Part shown: one piece after another, positions 11,164-21,624 of the stretch
Layout: every line of letters begins with the position of its first letter
Numbering within the stretch: position 1 is the first letter of the stretch
DNA from: Deroplatys truncata
Lineage: Eukaryota > Arthropoda > Insecta > Mantodea > Mantidae
Direction of reading: 5' to 3'
NCBI GenBank assembly: GCA_030765065.1
Contig: CM060978.1
Location: 215,717,498 to 215,781,497, forward strand
DNA: 64,000 nucleotides
Notes under the pieces: generated by a model
Seen by the model: only the letters and a program-made list of their open reading frames with translations
Database searches by the model: none
Told to the model about the DNA's origin: nothing
Made by a program: the position numbers and the translations under genes

Positions 11164-12352
11164 CACTACGTGATCAAAAGTATCCGGACACCTGGCTGAA
11201 AATGACGTACAAGTTCGTGGCGCCCTCCATCGGTAATGCTGGAAGTCAACAGTGTTGGGCCACCCTTAGCCTTGAGGACAGCGTTCACTCTCGCAGGCAT
11301 GCTTTCCATCAGGTGCTGGAAGATTTCTTGGGGAATGGCAGCCCATTCTTCACGGAGTGCGGAACTGAGGAGAGGTATCGATGTAGGTCGGTGAGGCCTG
11401 GCACGAAGTCGGCGTTCCATAACATTCCAAAAGCGTTCTATAGGACTCTGTGCAGGCCAGTCCATTACAGGGATGTTATTGTTGTGTAACCACTACATCA
11501 CAGCCCGTGCAGTATGAACAGGTACCCGATCCTGTTGAAAGATGCAATCGCCATCCCCGAATTGCTCTTCAACAGTGGGAAGCAAGAAGGTGCTTAAAAT
11601 ATCAATCTAGGACTGCGCTGTGATCGTGCTACGCGAAACAACAAGCCCCCTCCAGGAAAAACACGACCACACCATAACACCACCACCTCCGAATTTCACT
11701 GTTGGCACTACACACGCTGGCAGATGACGTTCACCGGTCATTCGCCATACCCACACCCTGCCATCGGATCGCCACGTTGTGTACCGTGATTCGTCACTCC
11801 ACACAACGTTTTGCCACTGTTCAATCGTGTAATTTTGACGCTCCTTACACCAAGCGAGGCTTCGTTTGGCATTTTCCTGCGTGATGTGTGGCTCGACCAT
11901 GAAATCCAAGGTTTCCCACCTCATGCCTAACTGGCATAGTACTTGGAGTGGATCCTTATGCAGTTTGGAATTCCTGTATGATGGTCTGGATAGATGTCTG
12001 CCTATTACTCTTTACGATCCTCTTCAAATGTTGGCGGGCTCTGTCGGTCAACAGACGAGGTCGGCCTGTCCCTTCACGTTTCCACTTCACTATCACATCA
12101 GAAACAGTGGACCTAGGAATGTTTAGGGGTGTGGAAGTCTCGCGTACAGACTTCTGACACAAGTGACACCCAATCACCTGACTACGTTTGAAGTCCGTGA
12201 GTTCCACGGAGCGTTCCATTCTGCTGTTTCACGATGTCTAATGACTACTGAGGTCGCGTATAATGAGTACCAGGCAGTAGGTGGCAGCACAATGCACTTA
12301 AGATGAAAAACGTATGTTTATGGGGTGTCCGGATACTTTTGATCATGTAGTG
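11164..12352 (-). mobile_element. Tc1-like transposon copy B, full length
   Basis: A 1189-bp element flanked by TA at 11162-11163 and 12353-12354. The inverted ends start CACTACGTGATCAAAAGTAT at the left and the matching CACTACATGATCAAAAGTAT at the right, about 29 bp each. Inside the repeats the two ends differ: the 5' end continues CCATAAACATACG and the 3' end continues TGGCTGAAAATGACG, a useful end marker in this family. Confidence 0.96.
11250..12219 (-). pseudogene. Tc1-like transposase, frameshifted
   Basis: Starts at the ATG at 12217-12219 (MERSVELTDFKRSQVIG). The N-terminal helix-turn-helix region lacks the CTAQK linker before the GRPRLLTD hook. The frame ends early at FQTA, and the middle section with the first catalytic aspartate (VVWSDES) resumes at 11924. 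A further break separates the C-terminal DWPAQSP section, where a short in-frame loss removes DLNP before the catalytic IE pair. At least three lesions make it inactive. The product would cut and paste the element using paired terminal repeats. Confidence 0.94.
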
Positions 12353-12354
12353 TA

Positions 12355-12657
12355 TGAATAGATGAGACTTAGAGCTTTCCAGTATTTGGTTTTAGCTAAT
12401 TCTCATGATGTCCTATTTATATAAACCTGAATGACAATGAAGGGACCTCACATTTCACAGACTATTTGCAAAAGAAGGCAGATGTACTTTTTATGTCATG
12501 CTAATACCTCAAACTTTATTGATATTTTAAAATAAAAACTGTTAAACCATATTTGAGGGAAAATACAACGACAAATTCTTCATATAAACGTATGATAAAC
12601 GACAGATGAGGAAAAAGGCAGGCGAATGTAACACATAACATTTTTAAAACCTGTAAA
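12355..12657. other. Spacer before the LINE
   Basis: No feature recognised; the last 12 bases are the left target duplication of the LINE. Confidence 0.6.
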
Positions 12658-13286
12658 CATGTTTGAACTCCCCCCAGGGGCTCACTTTCTGTGAGTATGG
12701 GTTTGGCGCACCTGGGGTCCCGAGCCAACCATCCCTATCGTCATCCCTCCACCCTCGTCCGGTCGAGGTGGGTTCGTTCTCGTGACCGGGGGACGCAAGG
12801 TTGGCTCCCGTGCGTTCTTTGCTTTTCGTTCTATGCCGCCCCTCGCCATCGTTTCTTTCTTCTCTAGTCTATTTCCGACCATTTCGCATCACGACCATTC
12901 TCATATCTATTTTTCTTCCTCGCCGGCCTACCTTGCGTGCAAAACGCCCACAAACGTTTTGGTTTATTTACGTATTTCTTTTTCTTTTAATCCTCCGTGG
13001 ACACAGCCTGACGGCTACCCGCGCACTGGGTGCGCAGCTGGGTGAGTGGGTAATGGCGTCATTCCCACCACACGGGGTCGTCATGTAGGGTGTGTGTTCG
13101 TATCCGCTGTTCAACTGCAATCCCGTTGGGGGGCCATTGCATGAGCTGCTGACCTCCCACGGCCATTGGGTCCCTCTGTCTATGTTCTGGGAAGTATGAC
13201 CTGGGGTGAGACTGGTATAGATAGGCCACTCACCCAAGCCGGGGTAACGCCCGGGAAGTTAGAGCCCGAGGTCGGAGACGGTTGCA

Positions 13287-14566
13287 ATGGTGGAGAATTT
13301 CTTTCGCAAGGAGCTCTCTTTCTCCATTACTAATAACAAGCGCCGAAAAATCTTTGTAACAGAAGTAGCACCACCAACATCTGGTTGTTACTTGGTGATT
13401 GCCCGAACAGAGGAAGGCCAATCTTTCGAGAATGTGAACCCATTTATAATACAGAGGGGAATTGACTCTATTGCTGGTTCGGTTCACTCCTGCACTCGAC
13501 TATGAAACGGTTCATTATTAGTACAAAGCAAGTCCGATGAAAAAGTAAGACATTCTTGTGCGCTACGCTTCTACACGGTTATCCCATCCGTGTTGAGAAA
13601 CACTGCACCTCGAATTCCTGTCGAGGCGTCGTTAACACCCATAGCCTCGATGGTATTATCGGACGATGAACTGGTCGAATATCTTTCAGCTCAAAAGGTG
13701 ACAGCAGTTCATCGAGCGCAGGCTAAATGCGACGGAGTATTAGTACCAACTCGTACTCATTTCTAACTTTCGATGGTGTCGATCTGCCCACGAATATCTC
13801 ATAAGGGTACAAACGTATTGCGGTAAGGTCCTATATTCCTAGACCTCAGCGTTGTTTTAAATGCCAACGTTTTGGGCATATGCAAGTCTCTTGTAAGAGT
13901 GCCGTTTCCATCTGAGCCTCTTGTAGTCAGCCCTCACACGATGATGCCTGTTCATCAGCACCCGTCTGCGTTAATTGCAAGGGATCTCATTCTGCGTCAT
14001 TTGCCGACTGTCCGCGATACGTGGACGAGAAGGCGATACAGGAGATCCGGGTAAAGGAGAAACTATCGTTCACTGAAGCCCGGAGGCGTTTTCATACGCG
14101 CCAACCTGCACTCCTGCGTTCAGGTATATTTAGCTCTGTTGTTGCCTCGCCAGTACCCCGGAAGGATGCCGAAACTCAGACCTTGACCACGACTGCCTTG
14201 TCCGCCACTACCATCCGGCCGTCCATCTCTGGCACAGTTATCAAGCCATTTAAAGCTGGTCCTAAGGTACTGAAGTCCCTGGCACTGATAATAAATGGAA
14301 GCAGAAACTTCGCAAGGAAGATTTTCTTAAAGACCCTCCGCGTGCGCGCGGTAAGAAACGTTCACCTTCACCTTCTCCTCCTCGGAGTTCACAGTCCCAG
14401 GATGCTCCTGGAACAAGCAGCGCTCACCGGCACCCTTCGCCCATTGCCACTCAGAACCGATTCTCGGCGCTTGGATTGGTTTCTGGCATTGAGCGCGTGG
14501 GCCCTCCCTTCGAGGAGCCTATGGAGTCTGACCAACTTCATACCAAATGCCCAGTCCCAAGGTTAA
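13287..14566 (+). pseudogene. LINE ORF1, gag-like nucleic-acid-binding protein
   Basis: The chosen start, at 13287, begins MVENFFRKELSFSI. The frame breaks at about 13505 and again several times. The middle carries zinc knuckles of CCHC type in a shifted frame: CFKCQRFGHMQVSCKS near 13855, and CVNCKGSHSASFADCP near 13972. The last 180 residues are open and include RVKEKLSFTEARRRFH, a conserved stretch after the knuckles in I and Jockey ORF1 proteins. The protein would coat the LINE RNA. It is inactive because of frameshifts and internal stops. Confidence 0.88.
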
Positions 14567-14617
14567 GCAGGTTATTTTGAGCCGCTCTTCTAAGTAGACA
14601 GTTTATCCCTTTTATTC

Positions 14618-17180
14618 ATGGCTATCCTGACCTGGAATTTACGCGGTGTACGATCGCATAGGGCGGAACTGCAAATTTTGTTGCGTTCCCATTCACCTTA
14701 GGTCGTGTGTTTGAGGAGACCAAGCTTCGCCCTCACGATCCTTTTGATTCCCGAGGGTATACTGCGGTTCGCTACGATCTTGCACCGGATGAGGGTACTC
14801 CTGCTCATCGTGGTGTCATGCTATTAGTCCGTAACGACGTTCATTTTCAGACTCTCACACTTAGTCCGACTTGCAAGCTGTTACAGTTAGACTTCAATTA
14901 CCCCGCTTTTTCTTTTATATTTGCTCCGTCTATTTACATCCATCGTCTCCCCTCGCTAAAGCGCACATTCGAGATCTCCTGTCCGCTCTCCCAACATCAT
15001 TTGTTCTGTTGGGGGATTTTAATCGCCAAGTACCTTCCAGCTACCGCTCTATCTCCCTCACCAGTTGCATTTGCAAGATGGTGGAGCGCATGATCAAAGG
15101 GCGTTTGACATGGTGGCTTGAGTCTCAGAACCTTCTGGCGAACGCTCAGTGCGGGTTTCGTCGACATCGCTCTACCGTCGACCATCTGGTGTCTCTGTCG
15201 ACGCATATTATAATGGTTTTCTGAGAAAGTGTCAAACAGTAGCTGTGTTTTTTGACCTGGAGAAAGCCTATGACACTTTTGAGGGGCGGCATTTTACGTA
15301 CACTCCACGCATGGAAAATACGCGGTCGTTTTCCCATATTTCTTCAGGAGTTTCTGACGAGTCGCATCTTTTGTGTATGTGTGGGCTCGGTTTTATCTAG
15401 TTGTTTTATTCAAGAGAATGGTGTACCGCAGGGCTCTACTTAGTGTGACACTTTTTGCGATTGCTATCAACCCCATTGTTGAGTGCGTTCCACCTGGTAT
15501 TTCCTTGTCCCTTTTCGTTGACGATTTTGCCATTTATTGCAGTTCGTGGCGGTCCTGTCTGCTCAAACGCCGCTGCATCGACCGTCTCTACGCCTGGAGT
15601 AACGACAACGGCTTTACTTTCTCCGCCGAGAAATCGTCTGTGTCAATTTCTTGCGCCAAAAGGCTTTCCCTCCGCCCTCTCTCCACCTTGGGCCGGATAT
15701 CCTTCCATTTGCAGACGAGGCGAAAATTTTGGGGTTGATCTTTGATCGGAAGTTGAGCTGGACTTCGCACATTTCGTTTTAAAAGCAAAGTATAACCGTT
15801 CACTTAGTACGTGTTTTAAGTGGCACATCCTGGGGAGCTGATCGGACCGTCCTTCTGCGTCTTTATCGCCCTTTGATCCGATTCGAGCTTGATTACGGGT
15901 GCGTTGTCTATTCATCGACGCGTCCATCCGTGTTACGTCGCTTGAATGTCATTCACCATCGTGGCATAAGGGTCGCTACAGTAGCATTTCCAACTAGCCT
16001 TGTACCCAGCCTGCATGCTGAGCTGCAGAGCCCCAACTGTCCTTCAGGCGTGAGATGCTTTTATGCAGCTATGCCTGTCGACTCTCCAGCTTGCCTGACC
16101 ACCCGTCATTTGAGTTATTTTTCGAGGATTCGTTTGATCGGCAATATTTAGTTAGCTCCTCTGCATTGCTCCTCCAGGGGTTCGATTTCGCCAGCTTCTT
16201 CGGCGTTTGGACGTTACGCCAGCGCCGACGCTTCCCAGGGAGGAAACGTGGTTTTGCTCCTTGGTTGCACGCTGAGGCCCACTGTCACCTTGGGTTAACG
16301 TCGCTGCCGAAGAATGAGACCCCTTCTTCGGTCCTTAGATCCGCCTTTTTAGAACTTCAGGCGCAATTCGGAGACTTTTATTTTATCTATACTGATGGGT
16401 CTAAGACTGATGTTGGAGTAGGGTGTGCCTTTGTCGTTGGTCAACTTATTTTTACCTTTCGTTTACCGGGGCAATGTTCGATTTTTACCGCCGAGCTTTT
16501 TAGTATTTTCTAGTTTCTTTTATACATCCAGCGGCACGACTTACGGCACTGTGTTGCTTTTTCTGAGTGCTCCTCAAAATATTCGTGCGCCGTACACTTA
16601 CTGCCCGCTCGTACAACGCATTCATGACCTGCTCCACTCGCTCGGTGCTTCTGGCATCAGCGTCTTCTTCGTGTGGATTCCAGGTCGTGTGGGCATCTCA
16701 GGAAACGAGTCTGCCGACGCCGCTGCCAAATCGGCAATTTTATCGCCCAGATATTTTACCTCTGTTGTTCCCTCCACAGATTTGTTTGTTATTTTACGTA
16801 GACGCATCCTCTCGCTTTGGCGCGATGAATGGACAGCCCTCCGGGGGAACATGTTGCGGGACGTTAAACCCCTCCCGTTAATTTGGGGTACCTCTTCTCG
16901 TTCTTCTCGTCGGGAAGAGGTAATTTTAACTTGTTTTCGTATCGAACATTGCCTTTTTAGTCATAGACCCCTGCTCAGTGGTGACCCCGCACCACTCTGT
17001 AAGCAGTGTGATGCACCCTTAACGGTGCGTCACATTTTAGAAGAGTGGCAGGTTTTGGCTCCATTGCGCGTTCATGTGTATCTGCCTGTTGGTATAGCCA
17101 ACGTTTTGACATACGAAACGCATACTGTAGCATGTCTTTTCCGTTTTATAAGTGACAGTGGTTTTTATCGGCGCATTTGA
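14618..17180 (+). pseudogene. LINE ORF2: endonuclease, reverse transcriptase, RNase H, broken
   Basis: Starts at the ATG at 14618. The AP-type endonuclease opens with MAILTWNLRGVRSHR and reaches LLGDFN near 15020. There it joins directly to RT sequence (SYRSISLTSCICKMVERM), so the endonuclease end and RT beginning are deleted. RT continues with QCGFRRHRSTVDHLVSL, FFDLEKAYD, NGVPQGS and the active site LFVDDFAIY near 15515. RNase H is seen as YTDGSKTDVGVG near 16390 and WIPGRVGISGNESAD near 16680. The C terminus carries a CCH-type finger, CKQCDAPLTVRHILEE. Many frame changes lie between these blocks. Confidence 0.93.
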
Positions 17181-17469
17181 TGCGCTGAACGTATTTTAGA
17201 TTTGTGATTTTATATTGTCTGTTTTACTGAGGGCTCTTCCCCCCAGCGGACATGGCGCTCTTGTGTTTTGCCTTACAGTTCCTGACACGTCCTTTTAATC
17301 TTTTATTGTTTTATTTCCCATGTTTTTAGTGTGGTACTTTTAAGAATTCGCTAGGTTGTTTTTGAGAGTTTTAGTGTTTGGCTATTTAAATTTTATACGT
17401 TGTAAGGGCGCTGATGACCCTTGATGTTAAGCGCCCTTAACCCGATATCATCATCATCATGTTTGAACT

Positions 17470-18129
17470 TACACGCTCAGTATAGGATAATAGAATAAAT
17501 ATTACGTAGTGGGTTTCTGATATGGGAGACTTTCTGTAAATCTTCATAGTAATAACCTAGAAATATCTGCTATATTTTAATATGAAATAATCTTATCATT
17601 ATTTTATTATAAACATATTATCATTGTCATTATTGCTACTAAAGATCATTCTCAAAAGCAAGCTTAAATTTGTTTTAGATGTATTCAAGCATCATCATAT
17701 AAATAAGTATGGAAAATGCCTCTAATTTCCCATCCTGATACTGAAAAGGCGATTTCCTAAAATTAAAAAATCTGACAAACCTCCACACTTCCAATCTCGA
17801 GCCAAGGATATGTACCTCAAACTACATATTTCGACTGAAACCTCCAATCTTCTACTGTCACAGTAAGTACTAGAATAGCTTACACAACGGAGGGAAACAC
17901 CTTGCACATTGCGACCTACATACCTCTATTGTAACTACCACCCATCAGGAGGAAAGGATGAAGTGAAGGAACCACAGGAGGCTACAGGCCGTAGGGCACA
18001 GAGACGCACGGAAGACCCTAAAAGTTTGAGGCTCGAAGACCAGACATTCCTAGAGAGCGCGATGAACGACCTATCGACCAAGCTGCCTACTAGTGTCAAT
18101 AGGGAGTACTCTTTCCTTTGAAAAAACAT
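17470..18129. other. Spacer, partly possible SINE body
   Basis: 17470-17905 is AT-rich with no feature. 17910-18129 is more GC-rich and may be the 3' body of the SINE whose head lies at 18368, since the related SINE at 48366-48889 is also over 500 bp; I cannot show this by eye. Confidence 0.45.
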
Positions 18130-18368
18130 TTGCTCTATCTGCCCGGCGCCGCCCTACGACACGAAACCTAGAATCACACCTGAAAGATAAGAAGGAAACG
18201 GAATAAAAGGAAACTGATGGAAAGTAAATCGTGGTAGATGAGAAACCAGCCTATCACCAGGGCAAACCGCGAAACCCTCAAGGTCAGAGTGGGCAGGCGA
18301 GGGGAATTGAATCCAGGACCTCTCGAATGCGGGCCTCACACGTTACCGCAGAGCCATCTCGCTTGCTG
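18130..18368 (-). mobile_element. tRNA-derived SINE
   Basis: On the minus strand the head has an A box TGGCTCTGCGG (18347-18357) and a B box GGATTCAATTCC (18303-18314). The anticodon-arm equivalent, CCCGCATTCGAGAGGTCC, matches the heads at 48889 and 59738, so all three are one SINE family. No target duplication was identified. Confidence 0.78.
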
Positions 18369-18524
18369 TAGGTACCTGTAAGTATAACCTGTTAGATTCT
18401 GAATGTTGCAATATTACTCACATGAAGGTTTTACTAAACACGAATGTTATCTCTATAATGGCATGAATTTAGGTTGGAAATTCAAAGTTAGCTTTTAAAG
18501 GAATGTATGTATGAATTTATTCCC

Positions 18525-18525
18525 C

Positions 18526-18556
<31 letters not shown>
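18525..18556 (+). repeat. (CATA)n microsatellite
   Basis: Seven to eight units of CATA followed by a short TA run. It sits where the 5' part of the adjoining F fragment would begin. Confidence 0.9.
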
Positions 18557-18560
<4 letters not shown>

Positions 18561-18564
18561 TTTG

Positions 18565-18930
18565 AAAACCCCTTAACCTACCCTCCCAAAAAAGTCTATG
18601 TTTATGTGTCTTTGAACAGCATAACTCAAAACACGAGGAGTCCGATAAATACCAAACTTGGTATTTAAGTACTGTGGCTTCCAAAGATACGACACGAAGA
18701 TTTTCAACAAAAAGATTTTCATGGCAAATGAAATGTATATCTTCAATTTTCTAAGAGTGGTCTCTGAAGTACCTACTCTTTATTCTGAGTAAGAGACAGA
18801 CGAAATCTTATTACTTACACAAAAAATGTAGACTTCATTATTATGGGGTTAACCATTTCCGAGATATTGCTTTTTATTGGTTTGAATTTCCAAATACTTA
18901 TACTTTTCTGAATTACGAAGTCTTTATTAG
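18565..18930 (+). repeat. Family F fragment, 5' and central parts
   Basis: Starts inside the family at the microsatellite side (TGAACAGCATAACTCAAAAC) and keeps the blocks AACTTGGTATTTAAGT, TGAAATGTATATCTTCAATT and CCATTTCCGAGATATTGC. The segment between the hairpin-like CCC block and the ATGAAATG block is deleted. It abuts the next F copy head to tail. Confidence 0.8.
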
Positions 18931-19361
18931 TTTTTACATTCTCTGCCACTTACCTATAGCAACGAGGGAAAGTATTGTATTCCAAACAAACATTCATTAG
19001 GAAGAGTTCACCAGAAATACACGTTTTGGGACTCCCTGAATCAAAAAAGCGCCTTTAGAAAAAGGTTCGTTTGTGTCTGTGTGTGTAGATGTGGGTTTGG
19101 ATGTATGTATGTGTGTGTGTGTGTGTGTGTGTCACGAACAGCATAGGCAACTCATAAACTAAAAATCTGTTAAGTATCAAACTTGGTGTTTAAGTTCAGC
19201 ATCTTCCATGGTAGCGACACGAAGATTTTCAAGAAAATCCCCCACCCCAAACTACCTTTCACATGGAAGATATTTCGAAAATTTTTATTTTCTCAGAAAT
19301 TTTTCTAAAATTTTGATTGAAATATCACATTTTTCAGATATTTTTTATGCTAAATGTGTCG

Positions 19362-20206
19362 CGGTATCGTTCGTGTTATCTTATTGCTGAGCGCCTGTTA
19401 TTGTTTTACTATTTTGAATTTTGGGTTCTTTGTCCTACGGCTAGCTATTATTACTCAGTCGAGCAAATCTCTTGAACAGGGTGTGTAAACGGAAAGGAGT
19501 TGTTACTAAAAGATAACACTGATAAAAGAATTTGTTTTTACACTTTTATTGGCGTCACACTTAGTTAATTTCACAGATTTACTTTTGATACACGCCTGAC
19601 TGAAACTGTTATATTTTCGAATGTAACTACAATCACTTATTTGTCGCACATTATTAATTCGTGTATTTCACATTTTATAACTAGCTTTACGACGCGAGAG
19701 ATTCTGTAGAATTTCGTAACGTGTACTTCGTGAATGCTTCTGTTGAACTGCGCGACGTGTAAGCCGTGAATGATTCTGTAGAACTGCGCGACGTGTAACC
19801 CGCGAATGATTCTGTTGAACTGCTCAGAATTTATACTCCCTCACCCCGAAATGCCTAAACATTATAATCGAGCTGCTATTGGTTAATAAAGCGCGCCAAC
19901 ATTAGTGTCTATTTTATTATCCAATCAAAATTACGAACACATATGCTCTAGGGAAGACATTCCCTCCATTTCTAAAGAAAGGCACGGTACTCTGACGTCA
20001 TTTACTGCCTCTTCTAATTGATAAACAACTCACCCCCTCGCTCATTGTTATCCGCTCCTATTGTCAGTTTCAGTGAGGCCGAGTAAACTTATTTCCCAAC
20101 AATGCATACAATTAACAAACATCTCAAATCATTGTCATACAATAATGTTAATTTACACTACAATCACTCTGGCATTCACAGTGTTGTGATATAAAATACT
20201 GCGTCA
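19362..20206 (-). mobile_element. Solo LTR, type A, with 4-bp target duplication
   Basis: An 845-bp insert begins TGTCGCGG and ends GCGTCA on the plus strand, so it has TG...CA termini. It is flanked by AATG at 19358-19361 and 20207-20210. A related copy at 40512-41378 is in the other orientation. On the minus strand a TATAAAT box (19829-19835) precedes about 36-bp tandem repeats (about 19701-19830) with GCGCGACGTGTAA, which would lie in the transcribed part. No internal region remains, as expected after recombination between two LTRs. Confidence 0.88.
19829..19835 (-). promoter_or_regulatory. TATA box of solo LTR A
   Basis: On the minus strand GGGAGTATAAATTC matches the position of the TATA box in the second LTR A copy, and the tandem repeat block lies just downstream in both. 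Confidence 0.65.
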
Positions 20207-20465
20207 AATGACATCTATATATTGAATTCTCTGGGAATAAATAGCCTCTGAAGTCCTTTTCATTCTGAATGACTTTTGTATAATGGTAAACTATAAGAAA
20301 TAGACAAATTCTTACTACACGAAAATGTAGAGTACACCTCGTTAAAGCACAATTTATGTCACATACATTTTTTTGTGTCGTTCTCCATTTCCGATATATT
20401 TCTAATTATTAGTTTGCATTTTAAAATACTTACACTTTTCTCAATTGAGAAGTTATTCGCTTTTT

Positions 20466-20593
20466 ACTTTCTCTACTACGTATAGTAAGTAGGGGAAGTA
20501 TTGCATTCCACCCAAAAATTCGATACCGAGATTTCGCTGGAAATACATGTTTTGAGACCTCCTGAATCCAAAAAAAGCATTTTTGGAAACATG

Positions 20594-20631
<38 letters not shown>

Positions 20632-21327
20632 CCTGTGAACAGCATAACTCAAAAACGAACAGTCGGATAAGCACCAAACTTGGTATTTAGGTTCAGTATC
20701 TTCTAGAGATGCGACACGAAGGTTTTCAAGAAAATCCCTCCACCCCAGACTACCCTTTACATGGAAGATTTTTCGAAAATTTTAATTTTCTCAAAAATGG
20801 CTCTAACTATTTTGATGAAAATATCATATGTTTAAGATAATGTCACGAGAAATGAAATGTATATCTCGAATTTTCTGGGAATGTCTCCAAAAGTGTTCTT
20901 CATTGTGAATGACTTTTGCATAACTGGTAAACCATAAGAGATAGACAAAATTTTACTACACAAAGAATGTAGATCGCGTTAAAATACACAACCTATGTCA
21001 TATACATTTCTTTTGTAGAGTGAACCGTTTTCGAGATATTGTTTGTTATTTCCTTAAATTTTCCAATACTTATACTTTTTCTCAAATTCGTTATTCATTT
21101 TTTGTATGTCCTGGATATGCAAAGAGAATGGAATGCGCCATATAGCAACCAGCGTTAAAATATTTGACTATCGCTTAAAAGCTACCATATTTCCCTTGCA
21201 TCTACAAGAAAATTACCAATAAGATGACATCTCGATATCTCGATTAACATGAATCATATGGAGAATAAGCGTTTGTAAAATTAGATTGTACAAGAGTAGA
21301 GAAAGTCATGTGAGTGTAACACATCAG
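20466..21327 (+). mobile_element. Family F copy, complete reference-quality
   Basis: An 862-bp copy from ACTTTCTCTACTACGTATAG to GTAACACATCAG, flanked on both sides by CTTTTT. The (GT)n tract, about 20 units, is at 20593-20630. An inverted GTAGAGAAAGT lies 21 bp inside the 3' end, complementary to the 5' ACTTTCTCTAC. No open frame of note is present, so it is non-autonomous. It is inserted in an older F copy. Confidence 0.92.
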
Positions 21328-21624
21328 CTTTTTTCTTTTTCTTTCTTTATCTGTTTCTTTCTTGTGGTCATGCAAATAGAACGGAATTTTAAAGTCGTCA
21401 CATGCGACACGCTCTTAAAAGATTTGACTATCGTTTAAGCCTAGTGTGTTGTCCTAATCCCCTTCTACTGACAAAGAAATATTTAATTAAAGCATTCCCT
21501 CAAATGTTTACCTTGATTAATGTGAAGTGGATAGAGCCGTCCTCTCTTATATTATAGGACTGCCGCTTAACCCTAAATTTGCCTAATCCCCCTTTTTTCA
21601 TTTATATACCCCTTTTAACTCCTA

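Larger units (their letters stand above)
12670..17457 (+). mobile_element. I-clade LINE with perfect 12-bp target duplication
   Basis: A GC-richer, 4.8-kb non-LTR retrotransposon. The bases CATGTTTGAACT occur at 12658-12669 and again at 17458-17469, defining both ends. It has a 5' untranslated region of about 600 bp, a gag-like ORF1, an ORF2 with endonuclease, reverse transcriptase and RNase H, and a 3' end containing GGGCGCTGATGACC paired with GTTAAGCGCCC, then a (TCA)n tail. RNase H, CCHC knuckles and the non-poly(A) tail support the I group. It is 5' complete, but both ORFs are broken and about 250-300 codons are missing from the middle of ORF2. Confidence 0.93.
18935..21540 (+). mobile_element. 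Family F copy split by a solo LTR and by a second F
   Basis: One diverged F copy is in three pieces: 18935-19361, 20207-20465 and 21328-21540. The first piece includes a (GT)n tract at 19094-19130. The first break holds a solo LTR with AATG on each side, and the second break holds a younger complete F copy with CTTTTT on each side. Reading across both inserts restores the family order, with GGTCATGCAAATAG and GATTTGACTATCG in the last piece. Confidence 0.86.

Noticed and set aside
12782-13237. Overlapping open frames in the LINE 5' region as a separate gene
   Set aside because: They lie within the 5' untranslated region of the LINE, defined by its target duplication, and overlap in several frames on both strands.
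20466-21327. Family F as a Helitron
   Set aside because: No TC start, CTRR end with a preceding hairpin, or A-T insertion point was seen in complete copies.
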